In this document: positions 21,134 to 34,000 of the stretch, in pieces
How positions within the stretch are numbered: position 1 is the stretch's first letter
Layout: every line of letters begins with the position of its first letter
Origin: Schistosoma mansoni
Lineage: Eukaryota > Platyhelminthes > Trematoda > Strigeidida > Schistosomatidae
Direction of reading: 5' to 3'
Length of the DNA stretch: 64,000 nucleotides
Assembly: GCF_000237925.1 (NCBI RefSeq)
Contig: NC_031497.1
Coordinates: forward strand, 13,872,512-13,936,511
The notes under the pieces: model-generated
The model's database searches: none
Seen by the model: only the letters and a program-made list of their open reading frames with translations
Told to the model about the DNA's origin: nothing
Translations under genes and position numbers: made by a program

Positions 21134-22699
21134 TTAGAGTAATTTGAAGGAATGGAGGTAAACAACACAAAACATATGCTCAATGAAGTTGATTATTGTT
21201 GAACTATACAGCTCCACTGTAAATAAAAGAGTTATGACCGATGTAAAGTAGCAAGGACATAAATGTATCATGACTGGTCAGTCACCTATTTTACTTCACT
21301 CACTTCACAATATATTCCCACGAATCTCCCAAATACTGATCAGTAATTGCTGTATGTACACAGAGATGTATTATGGTTGTTTCTCAATCAATCTCTGCAC
21401 AGATATGTGCCTTTATAGACAAGTGCGAGCACTGCGAATCCCATGGATTTATGCAGTTCTTCGGGGAATCGCTCTGAACTCACGTATCTAGATGAATTCT
21501 CTCGAGTGTGTTGAACACATAACACCAGTGAATATGTGATATTAATAATATACGTCTGGAATCATCATTGTTATAGAACTTGGGTTCCGTCTGAGATGTT
21601 AAGTCGCACACTGACAAAATTGATTGTGACACAATCGTTTTTGTTATTCGTGGTCGAAATCCCACTGGACGGCTTTCATATTTCATACATTTTCACAATA
21701 TGATATTGACACGTTTACCGGCTTATGGTGACGTTTTAAATGACTGGCATTAGTAAGAGGATACTGAGTAAGTGTGAAGATATAAGTGAATGGACGTCAG
21801 CTATACTTACCATACTTGTGATCCACCTCTTCTTCCATTGCATCTATAACTGAGATGACCCTTTCCATGGGATTCATAACTGAACACCGTACTAGTTAAG
21901 AGTATTTCCAAACTTACATTTTAAATAATTAATCCTGTTGATTTCGAGGTTTTCCACTCTTCTCTTCAACTCGACTGTGAATTAAATTGAAGTAGTATTG
22001 CAGAAAAATAACTATCCAGAGCACAAATGTCAATCAAAATGAAGCAAATTTGTAACAACTGTGGTATCAGTATATTCTCTTATATATATGTAGTGAGTTA
22101 ATGGTGTGAAAGCTTAGCTGAAAACTGGAAGTTTTCTTAACAAATTTGATGAAACAATCTATTTATGACGCATAATATGGCAATATCAGGGATTTCATTG
22201 TATGAGTAAACTCATTGAAAGTAACTATGTGAACACGTTTGTTTCCGTGTGGCATACCAATGTTTGGGACTTGTTTGGAAAGATAGAAAGCATTACTGCA
22301 GTCTCACTGACCTCAGTAGTTGTGGCGATACACCCTGAGTAGAAGAACGCCTGGAAAGTAGGTCACGAGTCTTGTTCGATTCTCTGTTCTTTGATGGAAA
22401 CTAAAAATATATTGTAAGGCTTAGGTACAGTTCAGTAGAAATATTACAATGAATTCAGCACAGTGGAACGACAAGCCCTTACTTCACTTTCAGATGTGTA
22501 CGTGTTTATATTTAGTTTAAAGGACTTAACCATTGATCTTACCTAGTGATTTGTTGAAATTTTCGTTAATTTTGTCAAATTGTATAGCTTGGGTTTTTGA
22601 GCTCGGGGTATCTGGAAAGAATGCGTTATCCGTGATAAGGAGTAGTAGAAACACAAAGCAGAAATACAACGCATATAAATGTAAGTAACTGACAGACAT
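21134..22699 (-). CDS. Small secreted or membrane protein from the 3' exons (121 aa)
   Basis: Four exons: 22543-22699, 21918-21974, 21811-21879 and 21134-21216, together 366 nt with a stop. The ATG at 22697-22699 begins a hydrophobic leader (MSVSYLHLYALYFCFVFLLL), and an Asp- and Lys-rich stretch follows. The middle exons encode ELKRRVENLEINRINYLK and MNPMERVISVIDAMEEEVDH, likely helical. The last exon ends in a hydrophobic tail (INFIEHMFCVVYLHSF). Copy 3 keeps the same frame (61124-61280 and on). This could be an independent gene or simply the 3' part of the larger one; the sequence does not decide. Confidence 0.5.
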
Positions 22700-25600
22700 A
22701 AACTGCTTATGAGATAAATTGATATGTGAAACGATGAAAATCACACTCTATACAACTAAGCCAAATGATAGATAACTTGTAAATCTGTTGCTTAATAATG
22801 ATGTCTGGTATTGAGTAAATTACGGAAGTGAACACCTCTTAACTTCCACGTTGTTTCTCCACATCGCTTGATTCGATGTCAAGGGACGTCCCCATTACCT
22901 CTGTCATGATTCTATAAGAATATTGAACATCTGGTAGTACTTTATTCCATTGGTGGGTAGTGAGTAGCGCCTCAGTTTGACATTACGCTTTTTATGTATT
23001 ACGCATATGGAGGACTTTCTTGTCAACTTACCTTTTACTTGTTGTAGCTTCAAAAATTCTCCTACTGTTGACCTACAGTCAACCTCGGCTTTAGCTATGA
23101 GCAATGGAAAACGAAATTATCACAGTCATTTTATATCGATGAATGTGTTGTTGAAATTGTAGGGAGATAAGAGTAATTATAAGATTTCAGTCAATTTAAC
23201 ATGTGTTACCGTCAAATAAGAACCAAGGTATGTAAGCAGTACTCATATGTTAACTCTCAATAAAACTCCAGCTACACTTGCTTCGGTGTATCTTCATCAC
23301 ACTCTGAGCACATTCGAGATATTCTTTTTTCGAATGGTAATTGAATCCTGCTTTGAATATTGCGATTAAATACACGAGAAATGGAAACAGTGAATTTCAC
23401 TACTGAGGAAAGTGTTGAATAATAATGGAAAAATTTGAAATCGAAAACTGTGAAGCTGAGTGACACGGGATCGAATCCGTCAGGGAGCACCAGTTCCCTC
23501 AAGATTACAGGTACACCTTGCTGACGAGCGCCAAGTAGCACGAAACCTGGGTCCAGGGTTTCCTGTTGACCACCTCCAACCACCATCTTATCTCAGTATA
23601 GGGCACGCAGTGTCGAGCCACCTAGACTAGTGGCCACATTGCAACTTGATCGATAGCATTCGATCAGCACTAAAGAAGGACTTGACACGCATGACATTGA
23701 TCACCACCCAGTGATCAACCAATTGTGAAATCGAAAACTGTTTGATTGCTTCCACTTCTATGCAATCCAAAATTTTAGGTGAAATTAAGTGAGGACATGC
23801 AAAGTCCGTCTTATTCAACAAAATATCGTAAGAAATGTGAAATTTTCTACAAAGTACCACACTACGAAAACGCTGTTTTCAATAGCACGGTCAATTAGCA
23901 TGTGTTTTGGCAACAAAATTGATTTCGGAGATAAACAAGGCTGTGCATGCACTTGTAATTGATTCTTTGGTAGGTACTCCACGTTTAAAAAACGTCTATA
24001 TGTCTTTGGTCGATTAGAAACATCAAAATGTTTACTTACTAATTGAACAAATAGTGCCATATTTACGCTATCCGTACAACCATGCTTTCAGTAACTTCCA
24101 TAAATGGTGTTTTTCTAATGTGAATTTCAATACCCACTGAATTAGCCATCAGTTAACTTTATTGAAATGTCAACAGGCATACAGGTAACTGATCTAGGTA
24201 AGTATTGTTTTTCATCGTATTTGGAGTGTGGTACGGCTCAAACTGACATCAGTCGGTAAGGTATGGTTGAGTAAGGACCAAATTCACCAACTCGTTACTT
24301 TTCGAAAACAAACCTACCCTTATCTGAAATGTGTTGTGATTGACCGTTTTCATCCGAACCGTTCAACCATCGAACTGTATCAAAGAAAACACAGAGAAGT
24401 TAGTGCTATAAAATTCCGTATGTGATATTCGAAGAAATGCATCTGACGCTGCTAGACGTTATTCCGACAGAAAACATAACATTTCAGAATCATCCATTGA
24501 GAACTATGAAATGCACAGGTTTAACAAATGAAACCCAAATGGTCGGAGTCAGATTTCAAATGCTATGTAAATGGAATGTCACGATCCTTAAGCAGGATAC
24601 AATGGAATTGGTAATAGAAACACGAAGTCCACACTAAAACGTGTTTCAACACATCTTTATTAGTAAATTGTTCCACCTATTGAATTCAGGTAATTTTGTA
24701 GGTCTGTGAATCTCAAGTCGAGTCAGTCAACGTTGTTTCGCTTTCTCAAATATGACAACTGGAAAATTCATCACGTCATGCAAATAACTCAGATGTGCAT
24801 AATGAAAATCACGTTCACTAGTTGACACTATGAGGTCGGTCCTCATACATGATTGGCTCTACTAATTTTGCGATAGGCAGAATCTGACAGCTAATTGAAT
24901 GCGAGAAACATTTGCTTACTTGTCATCAAATCTAATTTTTTTCTTGCTCCCCATTTCAACTCGGAATATTTCTTCAGGACTTCACAACCTGTTGACGTGT
25001 CAAAGGCACAGGTGAATAAGTAAGTTAACTTGAAATAGTATTCTCATATAGCTGTTAAGTGAGTAATCGTCTCTTCTGTGATCTGTCATTTGAACATGAT
25101 TCCTTAAAGTGAATGGAAGGTATTGTGACGATGCTCACGAGATGGATGGATTCAACTTCTGTTTCGTTAACAAAGAAACTATGAAAACACACGTATATAC
25201 AATTTAACCATGTTGATCGACTATTCGTGTGAGGTTGTTGCAAACTGTTATAAAGTTAGCATCCTCAGGTCTACAGGCGGCTTCCAAATGCTTGCAAGTG
25301 CCTATTTACTGTGTGAAGAGAGATTAGACATCTTAAATTGTTTTAAGGATATTACGTCCAATAGTAATAATGTCAAGTCATTGGGGAATGTTGTTACTGG
25401 TTGAAAGATGACAGACCGATGTGGAGAAATTAATTGTGACCCATCAGCCTAGAGACATACAACCAAGTTATCCAAAGCAAGATTGTCAAACGCAAACATT
25501 TCGAATAAAATTCCACTGAACTCACCATATGTTATGTTTTTTTGAATATTCGTATCCCAGTTTCTAGCACTACTTTGCTGCAACATAGTCTTACCTGAAA

Positions 25601-26357
25601 TGAACAATTACAGACAGATTTATACAAGGAGTATGTGTAAATCAATTTGTTGTGATACAAAATGTCAAGAACATGTGTTCAAAGATCATTGCTGTTTCGA
25701 AATTCAGAGATAGAGGAATCAGGGTTAAATCACTCGGTTTGCAAGTTGTGTATCATAGTGATACCACACCAGACTGTTGCTAATAACTCCTAACAACCTA
25801 CTAGATAGTTAATGGATAGAGTAAAGTACAATATTTCACCATTGTTTCAGACATACTAATTACGATAGAATATGGTAGAGATGGTTGGAATGTAGTAATT
25901 TATTGAGAAATGATCCAAAGTGAGTTCTGAACACAAATTGGTTGTGTTGTGTGAAATAAAATTTAAAATTTCCACATCACTCACAGAAGTTTGGTACAAT
26001 GGTTTTGTTCACACCTGTAAGATAAACAAGTGATATTTAACTCGAGGTAGATAATATGTGAAGGTATGTGTACATTTCAAGCTGAGTAAAGTCTATGAAG
26101 ATATTGTGGTAAACGAAAGGGACATTATCAGTTTGATGGGACGACACTATTTGCTTTTCATGAAGTAGAGAATCGATGACCTACCAGTGTTTTCATTTCT
26201 TGTTTGTAAATGAAATTGGTTAGTTTATCAAATGGTTCGATTGAAAAGTAAACACATTTTGGATTCAAAAATGTGAGAGATATTCATTTAAATTTATCAA
26301 AGCTTACCCACATAGGAACTCATAGTTTTTTTGAACATGTCTTCATTTTCCAGTTTC
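21134..26357 (-). CDS. Micro-exon gene, copy 2 (5' end replaced by transposons)
   Basis: Exons present: 25985-26014, 25526-25594, 24920-24988, 24677-24703, 24318-24374, 23282-23347, 23032-23094, 22543-22900, 21918-21974, 21811-21879 and 21134-21216. The homology to copy 1 stops inside the 54-nt exon at 26357, so the signal peptide and transmembrane exons are missing and the gene is 5'-truncated. The exon at 22543-22900 carries 52 bases absent from copy 3, and these bring in a TAA at 22839-22841. Translation from upstream would therefore end after SSDVEKQRGS. The last three exons keep an intact frame and could be read from an internal ATG (see the separate entry). The SINE insertion at 23452-23725 is shared with copy 1. 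Confidence 0.65.
23452..23725 (+). mobile_element. Sm-alpha-like SINE with hammerhead, copy 2
   Basis: Same insertion as at 1165-1438, with the same flanking 16-bp repeat (23436-23451 and 23726-23741). It duplicated with the block rather than inserting twice. Hammerhead at 23508-23565 with core CTGACGAG at 23521-23528. Confidence 0.8.
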
Positions 26358-26385
26358 AAATGTGGAGCCCATCTCACAGAATAAT

Positions 26386-26585
26386 NNNNNNNNNNNNNNN
26401 NNNNNNNNNNNNNNNNNNNNNNNNNNNNNNNNNNNNNNNNNNNNNNNNNNNNNNNNNNNNNNNNNNNNNNNNNNNNNNNNNNNNNNNNNNNNNNNNNNNN
26501 NNNNNNNNNNNNNNNNNNNNNNNNNNNNNNNNNNNNNNNNNNNNNNNNNNNNNNNNNNNNNNNNNNNNNNNNNNNNNNNNNNNNN
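26386..26585. other. Assembly gap, 200 N
   Basis: Exactly 200 N. It lies 28 bases past the point where copy 2 leaves its homology and directly before the left arm of the palindrome. Confidence 0.99.
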
Positions 26586-26703
26586 TGTTGTTCAGAATTG
26601 TAGTGTATTGATAAGTAATAAGTTTGAAAATGGTGTATGAGGTGTGAAAAAACGAGAGTTTCCCTATCGATGGCATGTGTTTTAGATTTGCATGAACTAT
26701 GGA

Positions 26704-29540
26704 ATAAGTCCGCCTGTAGCTCTTCTAGAGTTACTGCTGCTCTCAGGCACACACAATGGAGGGTTGGGCATGGGGTTAGCGACTCCATCCCGCAGAAAAA
26801 ATAACTCGCCAAAAAAACGCTAACCAGAAAAAATAATTCAAACCATTTGAACTCTGACTTTCAAGTTGAAGGAATAATTATGACGCCTCAGGATAAAAGC
26901 CGAAGGGAAGACCAGTCAAATAGCAACGTAAATGAGGCGATACAAATCGGCAGTACTCGGTATCAGTGAAATCCATTGGACACAAGCTGGACAACAAAGG
27001 CTAGGTAAGGGAGTGATGCTGCTGTACTTCGACCATAAAGAGGAAAATGCTCCACACACTCCGGAAGTTGCTCTAATGCTGTCCGAAGAAGCACGAAATG
27101 CACTTGTAGGATGAGAATCTCATGGATTCAGGATAATCAAAGCATCATTAAAAACAAAGAAGGAGGAGATTACAATGAATGTTATCTAATGTTATGCACC
27201 CACCAATGATAGCAACGACGGTAATAAAGATCAGTTTTACTCGGGACTGCAATCAATCATAGCGAAGTGTCCAAGAAAGGACCTGACCATCCTGATGGGA
27301 GATCTAAATGCCAAAGTCGGACTGGACAAAATAAGATATGGAGATATAATGGGACGACATCGACTGACTGGGATAAAGGAGCGAGAATGACGAGAGATTT
27401 GCAAATCTATATGCATTCGATAAATTGGTTATAGGTGACACAATATTTGCACACAAATGCATACACAGAGCTACATGGATCTCGCCGGACCACACCGCAG
27501 AGAACCAGATAGATCATATTCGTATCAACAAAAAATTCCGAAGGACAATGAAAGATGTGAGAACCGGGAGAGGAGTTGACATAGCTTCAGACCACCACTA
27601 GCTGGTTGTGGCCAAGATCAAACTGAAGCTAAAGAAACACTGGACAACTGGGGGAACAGCAATACAAAGGTTCTATACAGCCTTCCTTTGAGCTACTAAC
27701 AAAATAAACGAATTCAAGGTAACTCTCAACAACAGGTTCCAATCTCTACGGGATCTACTGAAAGAACAAGAAACTACGATGGAGGACAACTGGATAGGGG
27801 ATCAAAGAAGCACTAACTTCAACGTGTCAGGAGGTTTTGGGTCCTAAGAAGCCTCATCGTAAAGAAATGGATCTGTATGGGAACCCTGGACAAGATTCAA
27901 GAAGGGAAAGAACAAAACATAGCAATTAACAACAGTCGAACACATGCAGAGAAAATCAAAGCATAAGCAGCCTACGCAGAAGCAAACAAGGAAGTGAAGA
28001 AGAGCATTTAAGCCGACAAGCATAAGTACATGGGAGAACTAGCAACGACGGCGGAAAAAGGTGCAAGAGAAGGGAAAATGAAACAACCATATAACACCAC
28101 GAAGAAGCTGGCAGGGAGATATAGCAAACGTGCTTCACGTTCTATTCAAGGAGATTTGGGAAGAGGAACAAGTGCCAACGGACTGAAAAGAAGGATATCT
28201 CATCAAGATACCAAAGAAAGAAGATCTGAATAGATGTGAAAATTACAGAGGCATCAGTTTGTTATCAGTACCAGGAAACGTTTTCAACAGAGTGTTGCTG
28301 CACCGGATGAAAGACGCAGTAGACACCCGACTTCTAGATCAACAGGCTAGATTCCGCAAGGATCGGTCGTGCACAGACGAAATCGCAAATCCACGGATCA
28401 TCGTGGAACAATCATTTTAGTGGAACTCGTCAATATACATCATTTCCATTGGCTGTGAGTAGGCGTTTGACAGTGTGGACAGGAGAGCATAATGGAAAAT
28501 TATTAGACACTATGTAGTTCCTCAGAAGACTGTCAACATTATCCAGAACGCATACGATGGACTACAGTGCAAAGTAGTGCACGGAGGACAGCTAACATAT
28601 GCATTTCCAGTAAGGACTAGAGTCAGACAAAGCTGTCTACTCTCCTCTTTACTCTTCTGGTGATTTACTGGATAATGAAGACTTCGAAATCTGAGGGAAA
28701 TCACGGAATACAATGGACATCTCAGAATTAATTTGACGATTTGAACTTCGCAGATGACCTAGCCCTCCTATCTCATACACACGAACAAATACAGACGAAT
28801 ACAACAAATGTAGCAGCAGCCTCTGCATCAATAGGCCTCAACATACACAAAGGATAAATCAAGATTCTCAACACGAAGAACACCAACCCAATCACACTTG
28901 ATGGCGAAACTCTGGAAGATGTGTAAACATTCACGTAGCTGGTTAGCAGCATGATTGATGAACAAGGGGGATCGGATGCAGATGTAAAGGCGAGGATTGG
29001 CAAAGCAAGGACAGCAATTTTACAATTCAAGAACACACGGAACTCAAAACAGCTCTTAGCTAACTTCAAGGTGAGAATCTTCAATACCAACATCAAGACA
29101 GTCCTAGTGTACGGAGCTGAAACGTGGAGAACTACTCTATTCATCGTCAAGAAGGTACAAGTATTTATAAACAGTTGTTTACGTAAAATACCTAACGTTC
29201 ACTGGCCGGATACTATCGGCAACAGCGTTCTATGGGAGAAGACAAACCAGCTTCGAGCTGAGGAGGAAATTAGGAAAAGACGTTGGAAGTGGAAAAGACA
29301 TATATTAAGTAAATCACCAATGTGCATCACGAGGCAATCCCTAACTTGGAATCCGGAAAGGAAACGGAAAAGAGGAAGGTCAATGAACACATCACACCGG
29401 GAAAAAGAAGCAGATATGAAAAGGATGAATAACAACTGGAAAGAACTGGAAGGGATTTCCCAGGACAGAGTTGGATGGATAATGCTGATGTGCGGCCTAT
29501 GCTCCTCCACGAGAGGTAACAGGCGTAAGTAGGTAAGTAA
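26704..29540 (+). mobile_element. RTE-clade LINE (SR2-like) nested in CR1
   Basis: Flanked by a 12-bp target duplication, ATGAACTATGGA, at 26692-26703 and 29541-29552. The front encodes endonuclease-like pieces (SEIHWTQAGQQRLG near 26.97 kb, LMGDLNAKVG near 27.3 kb), followed by reverse transcriptase pieces. The 3' end is a short TAAG-type repeat. Many stops break it. The longest remaining frame is 28951-29532. Confidence 0.82.
28951..29532 (+). pseudogene. C-terminal part of RTE reverse transcriptase
   Basis: 193 residues, with [20 protein letters not shown] and [11 protein letters not shown], the thumb/connection region seen after the RT of RTE elements. The catalytic part upstream is interrupted by stops, so this is a remnant. 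The same frame is repeated inverted at 35275-35856. Confidence 0.8.
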
Positions 29541-31060
29541 ATGAACTATGGACTAATATGTTTGACTGATGGTATGTGCTAGGGATTGAACAAACTGTAG
29601 TGCTAGTTGGACCAGGGATTTCTGAAGGCCAAAAATACCATTGGTTTGATAAGATGGATTATTTTGTTGAACTTGACTTGATGGACAGTTAGGAAAGGAA
29701 CTTGCTTGCTTGGGTTGTGTTAATAGTGCCTAACCTAGTACTCCATCTTGTCTATTGAGAATGCGATAAGAAAAGTTACATCTTGCAGATTTCATATTCA
29801 GGACTTTCGAAGGTAACCGTGGGACACGTTGGTTCTGTGCGGTCTATCTAATATTAGACTAGTTTACATGACGATCGTGGTGGCCATCTTGTGCGACGTT
29901 TGAACGAATTGTGCTCATATAACCACCACTACGATCATTAGGGTAAAACGGGGTGTCAGGAAGTATGCGTTTGTATGGTGATGCCATCGTAATACTTTTT
30001 TGTAATAGGTTTGGAGCCAGACGGTTCTGTATATATTTTTTTTTACGTGGTTTGGACTTTTTAGTCTTATATGTGTTCTTAAGATCTTTCACATCAGAAT
30101 AAGTTACTTAAATGTGGGTTTCTAGTGGTACACTGGATGACATCGGATCGATGTATCCTTTGATTTACATTGGTTACGTAAGGCCACTACAGGCAAAATA
30201 GGTAAGTTAGCACTCTTCATTGGTAAATCAGACTATTGGCTAACATGAGATGGGTTAGCCACATTTGTGAGTTCAGCTGTTGAAGCGGCAGGACGTGTCG
30301 TGATTTCAACAGAGTTCTCTTCGCTTAAGGCACACTTTGGCATAAGCCTTTGATCAATGGTTTTATCGGAGTCTATACGAGCGTTCCTAAACTTTGTAAG
30401 CGCACAGATTAACCATTCTCATTCTTTAGATTGTTAAGCTAATACATAGGAATCGAATTTAAACAAAATTGTGCATGAGAATGTCTAATGCTTTTTATTA
30501 AGACAAATACATTGACATGGACCATCATGAAAATTAGACGCTTTTAATATCAGATTTCGTACAGATATAAGGGCGATTTTGTCAGGTGCGCTATAGATAA
30601 TGACGTTGTTCGGAGAGGTCATTCGCTTTGGTAACAGATTCTACTTTGACAATGTCTTCAATTTCCGCAGGAACCACATCCTTTAACAGTAGTAGTTTAA
30701 AGGGTGATAGTGCTTTCAGTTCTTGCTTAAGATAATCATGATTTGTTAAACAGCCTACAAGTGACCCCACTTTTGAACGCATATCGCTTAATTGCTTATA
30801 GATACTGTCTAATTCATTCTTTATATTATCGATGCCTTTCGATCTTGATGTAGAACTAATTATTAAATTAGAGACTGAGTCGTCCAGCAGCCAGTGTAGT
30901 GAAAGTCAACCTCCGAAATTATGTGATTCATAAGTAGTTGCAGAGCATGGAGAATAGGTGGTAGCAGAGTCGTTATCATCTGAAGAATTAGGCCTGTTAC
31001 AGGCTCGTGTTCTTGATTGTCCAACAATCTTGCTATACGTGGTAATTCTAATTCCATTTA

Positions 31061-34000
31061 TGAGTTAAACATTAGGATTCAGCGAAATTCAAACACTTTG
31101 TACTTAATACAGTATTATTTTAACACCAAGTCCAAACGTACCGTACAGTTATCTTGGCACGGTCGAAAAGTCATGTCACGGGTTCTCGCTCACATGTTAC
31201 ATGTTGTCGAGGATTTTGAGTGTCATTATTTGTCAGCTATTAACAGCATTTTTTCCATCACATGTCAATTTTCGCAATGTTTGTGGTTGTTACATAGCGT
31301 TTATTCCAGTCTATTAGTAGCTTAACGTATTTGTTGCTCACAACCTGGGTGAATGCTTAGTAAGCCTAATTTGGTTATTTGTAACAATGCAAACTCTGGT
31401 AAGTGAAATTCTTCATTTATCAAGTCAAAAATAGACCGACATCAGAGTTTTAAGAATAAATGAGCTCCAAAATCATTTACATATGACTCACCTCCCTAAT
31501 TATGGTAGTGATGAACATGGGTGTTGGTAGTTGTTTATAAAATGTAGGCTGAAGCAATTGAGCGTTAAACTATTAATGAATATTGCATAACTTGCTAATA
31601 TACAACCATAAACAGTACTATTCATTATAAGTATCATCGTTTTCGATTGAACTGACATATTACTGTGTAAGGCATCTAAGAAAGAACAAATTATATGAGT
31701 AGCAATTGACTTTGATAGCCTTTTCCGCCCGCTTTATGAACATATACAGGAATTGTGTTTAACATTACTGTGAGTGCCACATAAATTAGCCAAATATTCT
31801 TCATAAGTAAGGCGATGCGTATTTGTTTCGAGCATGGTAACTAAAACATGTCGTAGTTATTACTAGTTTATGATATGTCACTTGTACGGTTAACAAATAA
31901 ATTTCATTTAACGGAATTAGAAATCACTGACCAAATCATGAACGAACTTCTACTGCATGTTGACGAGAAATGTCTAAATAGTGCTTACCAGTTATTTCAT
32001 CACTGTTTGTAAACAGTGAATTGCTAATAGTATTGTAGTGACCTACTTTTGTGACGAGAATGAGATTGGTATAATGGAAACAATTATTATTATAACCAAA
32101 TGTCACAGTGATTGTTTTACTGTACTTGTTTGTTTAAGTGTACTAAACATACACTTCTTCCGTTGTCCGTGACCTTGCACGGACTCGAGTACGCTCGATA
32201 GTTTGGCTTGCAAACTTTGGCGCGTCTCGGTATTCTTTCGATATCACGAGATCGCCAACAAATATATCTTATTTCAACCGTCAACAGTTTTCTGGTTTTT
32301 GGCTTACGGAGCGATCCAACTCGATATCTGGCACGTAATCTTCTTGTAGTGGTGATCATAGTCAATCGCGGTTCGACGCCATCTACATCACTATGAACGT
32401 TGTAATTGGATTTTTCTCAGATTTGATATTACTAATTAACGTTCTGAATCCGTTTATTTGGTGCCTGCAGTTTGTTTGTTAACACTAAATGACTAGATGA
32501 AATTCTAGGAGGGTTAGAAAATGTAAAGTACTGTTCACAACAAGTAAGATACTTATAGGTATGTACTGTCAGCTGCTATTTCATTTACTTATCGAATTTG
32601 ACACTGATAACGAAGTTTAATCGTTTGTTTCAGAATTGCATGAAGCTGAGAAGGTCCTCACACGTTTTCCGGTATGCAATTTATGGCTTCTGTCAACTAA
32701 TTGAAAGGCTCGAACCTTTCTAATAATGAAGTCTATGTCGGTGAACAACTTAACGAATCTCTGAATATGGAAGACTATGTGTAGAAACGACTTGCAAGTT
32801 GACGATAACTGTTTTATTTTGAATACTGTCACGTTTATTCATCTAACGAATTTAAATATAAATCTGACAAATATACAGTCTTTTGCATTATAAATCTTGT
32901 TAATATGTATAATTATAGTCTATTTCGGTACCAATATTACTTTATAATAAACCTAATCCGAAAACGGCAGATTTATCGTGTGACTGCCTAATCTATAAGA
33001 TCTTGTGTGGAAGTCGCATCACTGCCTACACCGACTCATCGTATCGTGACAATTAACAATGGTACTTAGTACTTCTAAAGAACATATTTATGTTGGGGAT
33101 AGAATAATATATTTAATGTGAATGGTAATGTTACACATAATGAGCCCGTCTGCAAGGTTGAGCCATGTCATCCGATTGGATATATGTCTCCACATCCACC
33201 ACTTCCAACCTTCTCTAAGTGTTACATGTCGAATATAAGTTTTTTCGGTAATCACGTGCTTGACTTCGAAGACCATGTGGTTAGGAAACAATGCCACTAC
33301 AGGTATTCATCCGAATATACTGTCATAGTAAAGAAACTTATGTATACAACGCAACATTCTAGCGAAAAATCTAAACTAATGCACTACTACAAATTTTCGT
33401 AACGAAACGGGTACTTATGAAGCAAACACTTAGTAATTTTTAATTTTCACAAACAGTTACCTATTAAGATTATCAGTTTTATTTTTATTTTAGACACATA
33501 ATTAATGGTACAAGGAAGCACCAGATAAATATGCGCCGCACAAATCTCATTTGATTTGTGTGAGGGATGTGATACTACCCAGGTGCCCGAACTGAAGCAA
33601 GTGGTTTTCTTAGGGGGCCACACTAGGAGTCTTTGACCTAAAGATCTGATCCACAAGGCAGTGGAGCATCGTAAGGAGATACAGTCCCATGGTAGTTAAG
33701 TTAAAAATACTACTAGAAAGAATTTCTTATAGTAAACAGTTCCTGTCAGGTCTCGACACTGTTTGCTTAGTCTGGGTAATGAAATTGTTGTTATTATTGA
33801 AGGTTTGAGTGTTATCTATCTTCCATCGACTGCAATGTCTAAGAATATGATAAACTATACAGTTTATATTTTGCAATTGATCGAGCTTACGTGTAACAGT
33901 TCGTCTTCTCATGTATGCCAGTAACATATGACGGTAAAGACACCGGCATGTCACAATTTATCCACCATACAGGTCACATCTGCTCGCGATTCTTTTTGCT

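Larger units (their letters stand above)
17264..26357. repeat. Second copy of the PP2A 3' end plus micro-exon gene block
   Basis: Matches 1-381 and 582-4070 at about 99.8% identity by eye, and matches the inverted copy 3 at 53488-64000 more loosely. This copy is unbroken from the PP2A exon through to 26357 and so shows how PP2A and the micro-exon gene are placed: convergent, about 2.3 kb apart. Confidence 0.9.
26586..30053. repeat. Palindrome, left arm
   Basis: Inverted repeat of 34753-38311, close to identical. It starts at the edge of the gap, so its true outer end is not seen. Both arms contain the same CR1 fragment with the same RTE LINE nested in it, so the arms were copied after that insertion. 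The spacer is about 4.7 kb. Confidence 0.9.
26586..31060 (-). mobile_element. CR1-clade LINE, left, interrupted by an RTE LINE
   Basis: The right part (29553 to about 31060) matches the CR1 ORF1 and 5' region at 46.7-47.8 kb and reaches further 5' than that copy. The ORF1 frames are broken by many stops (short pieces at 30863-31057, 30591-30782 and 29859-30092). The left part (26586-26703) is the start of the endonuclease region. The element is oriented 5' on the right and is cut on the left by the gap. The nested RTE lies at 26704-29540. Confidence 0.78.
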
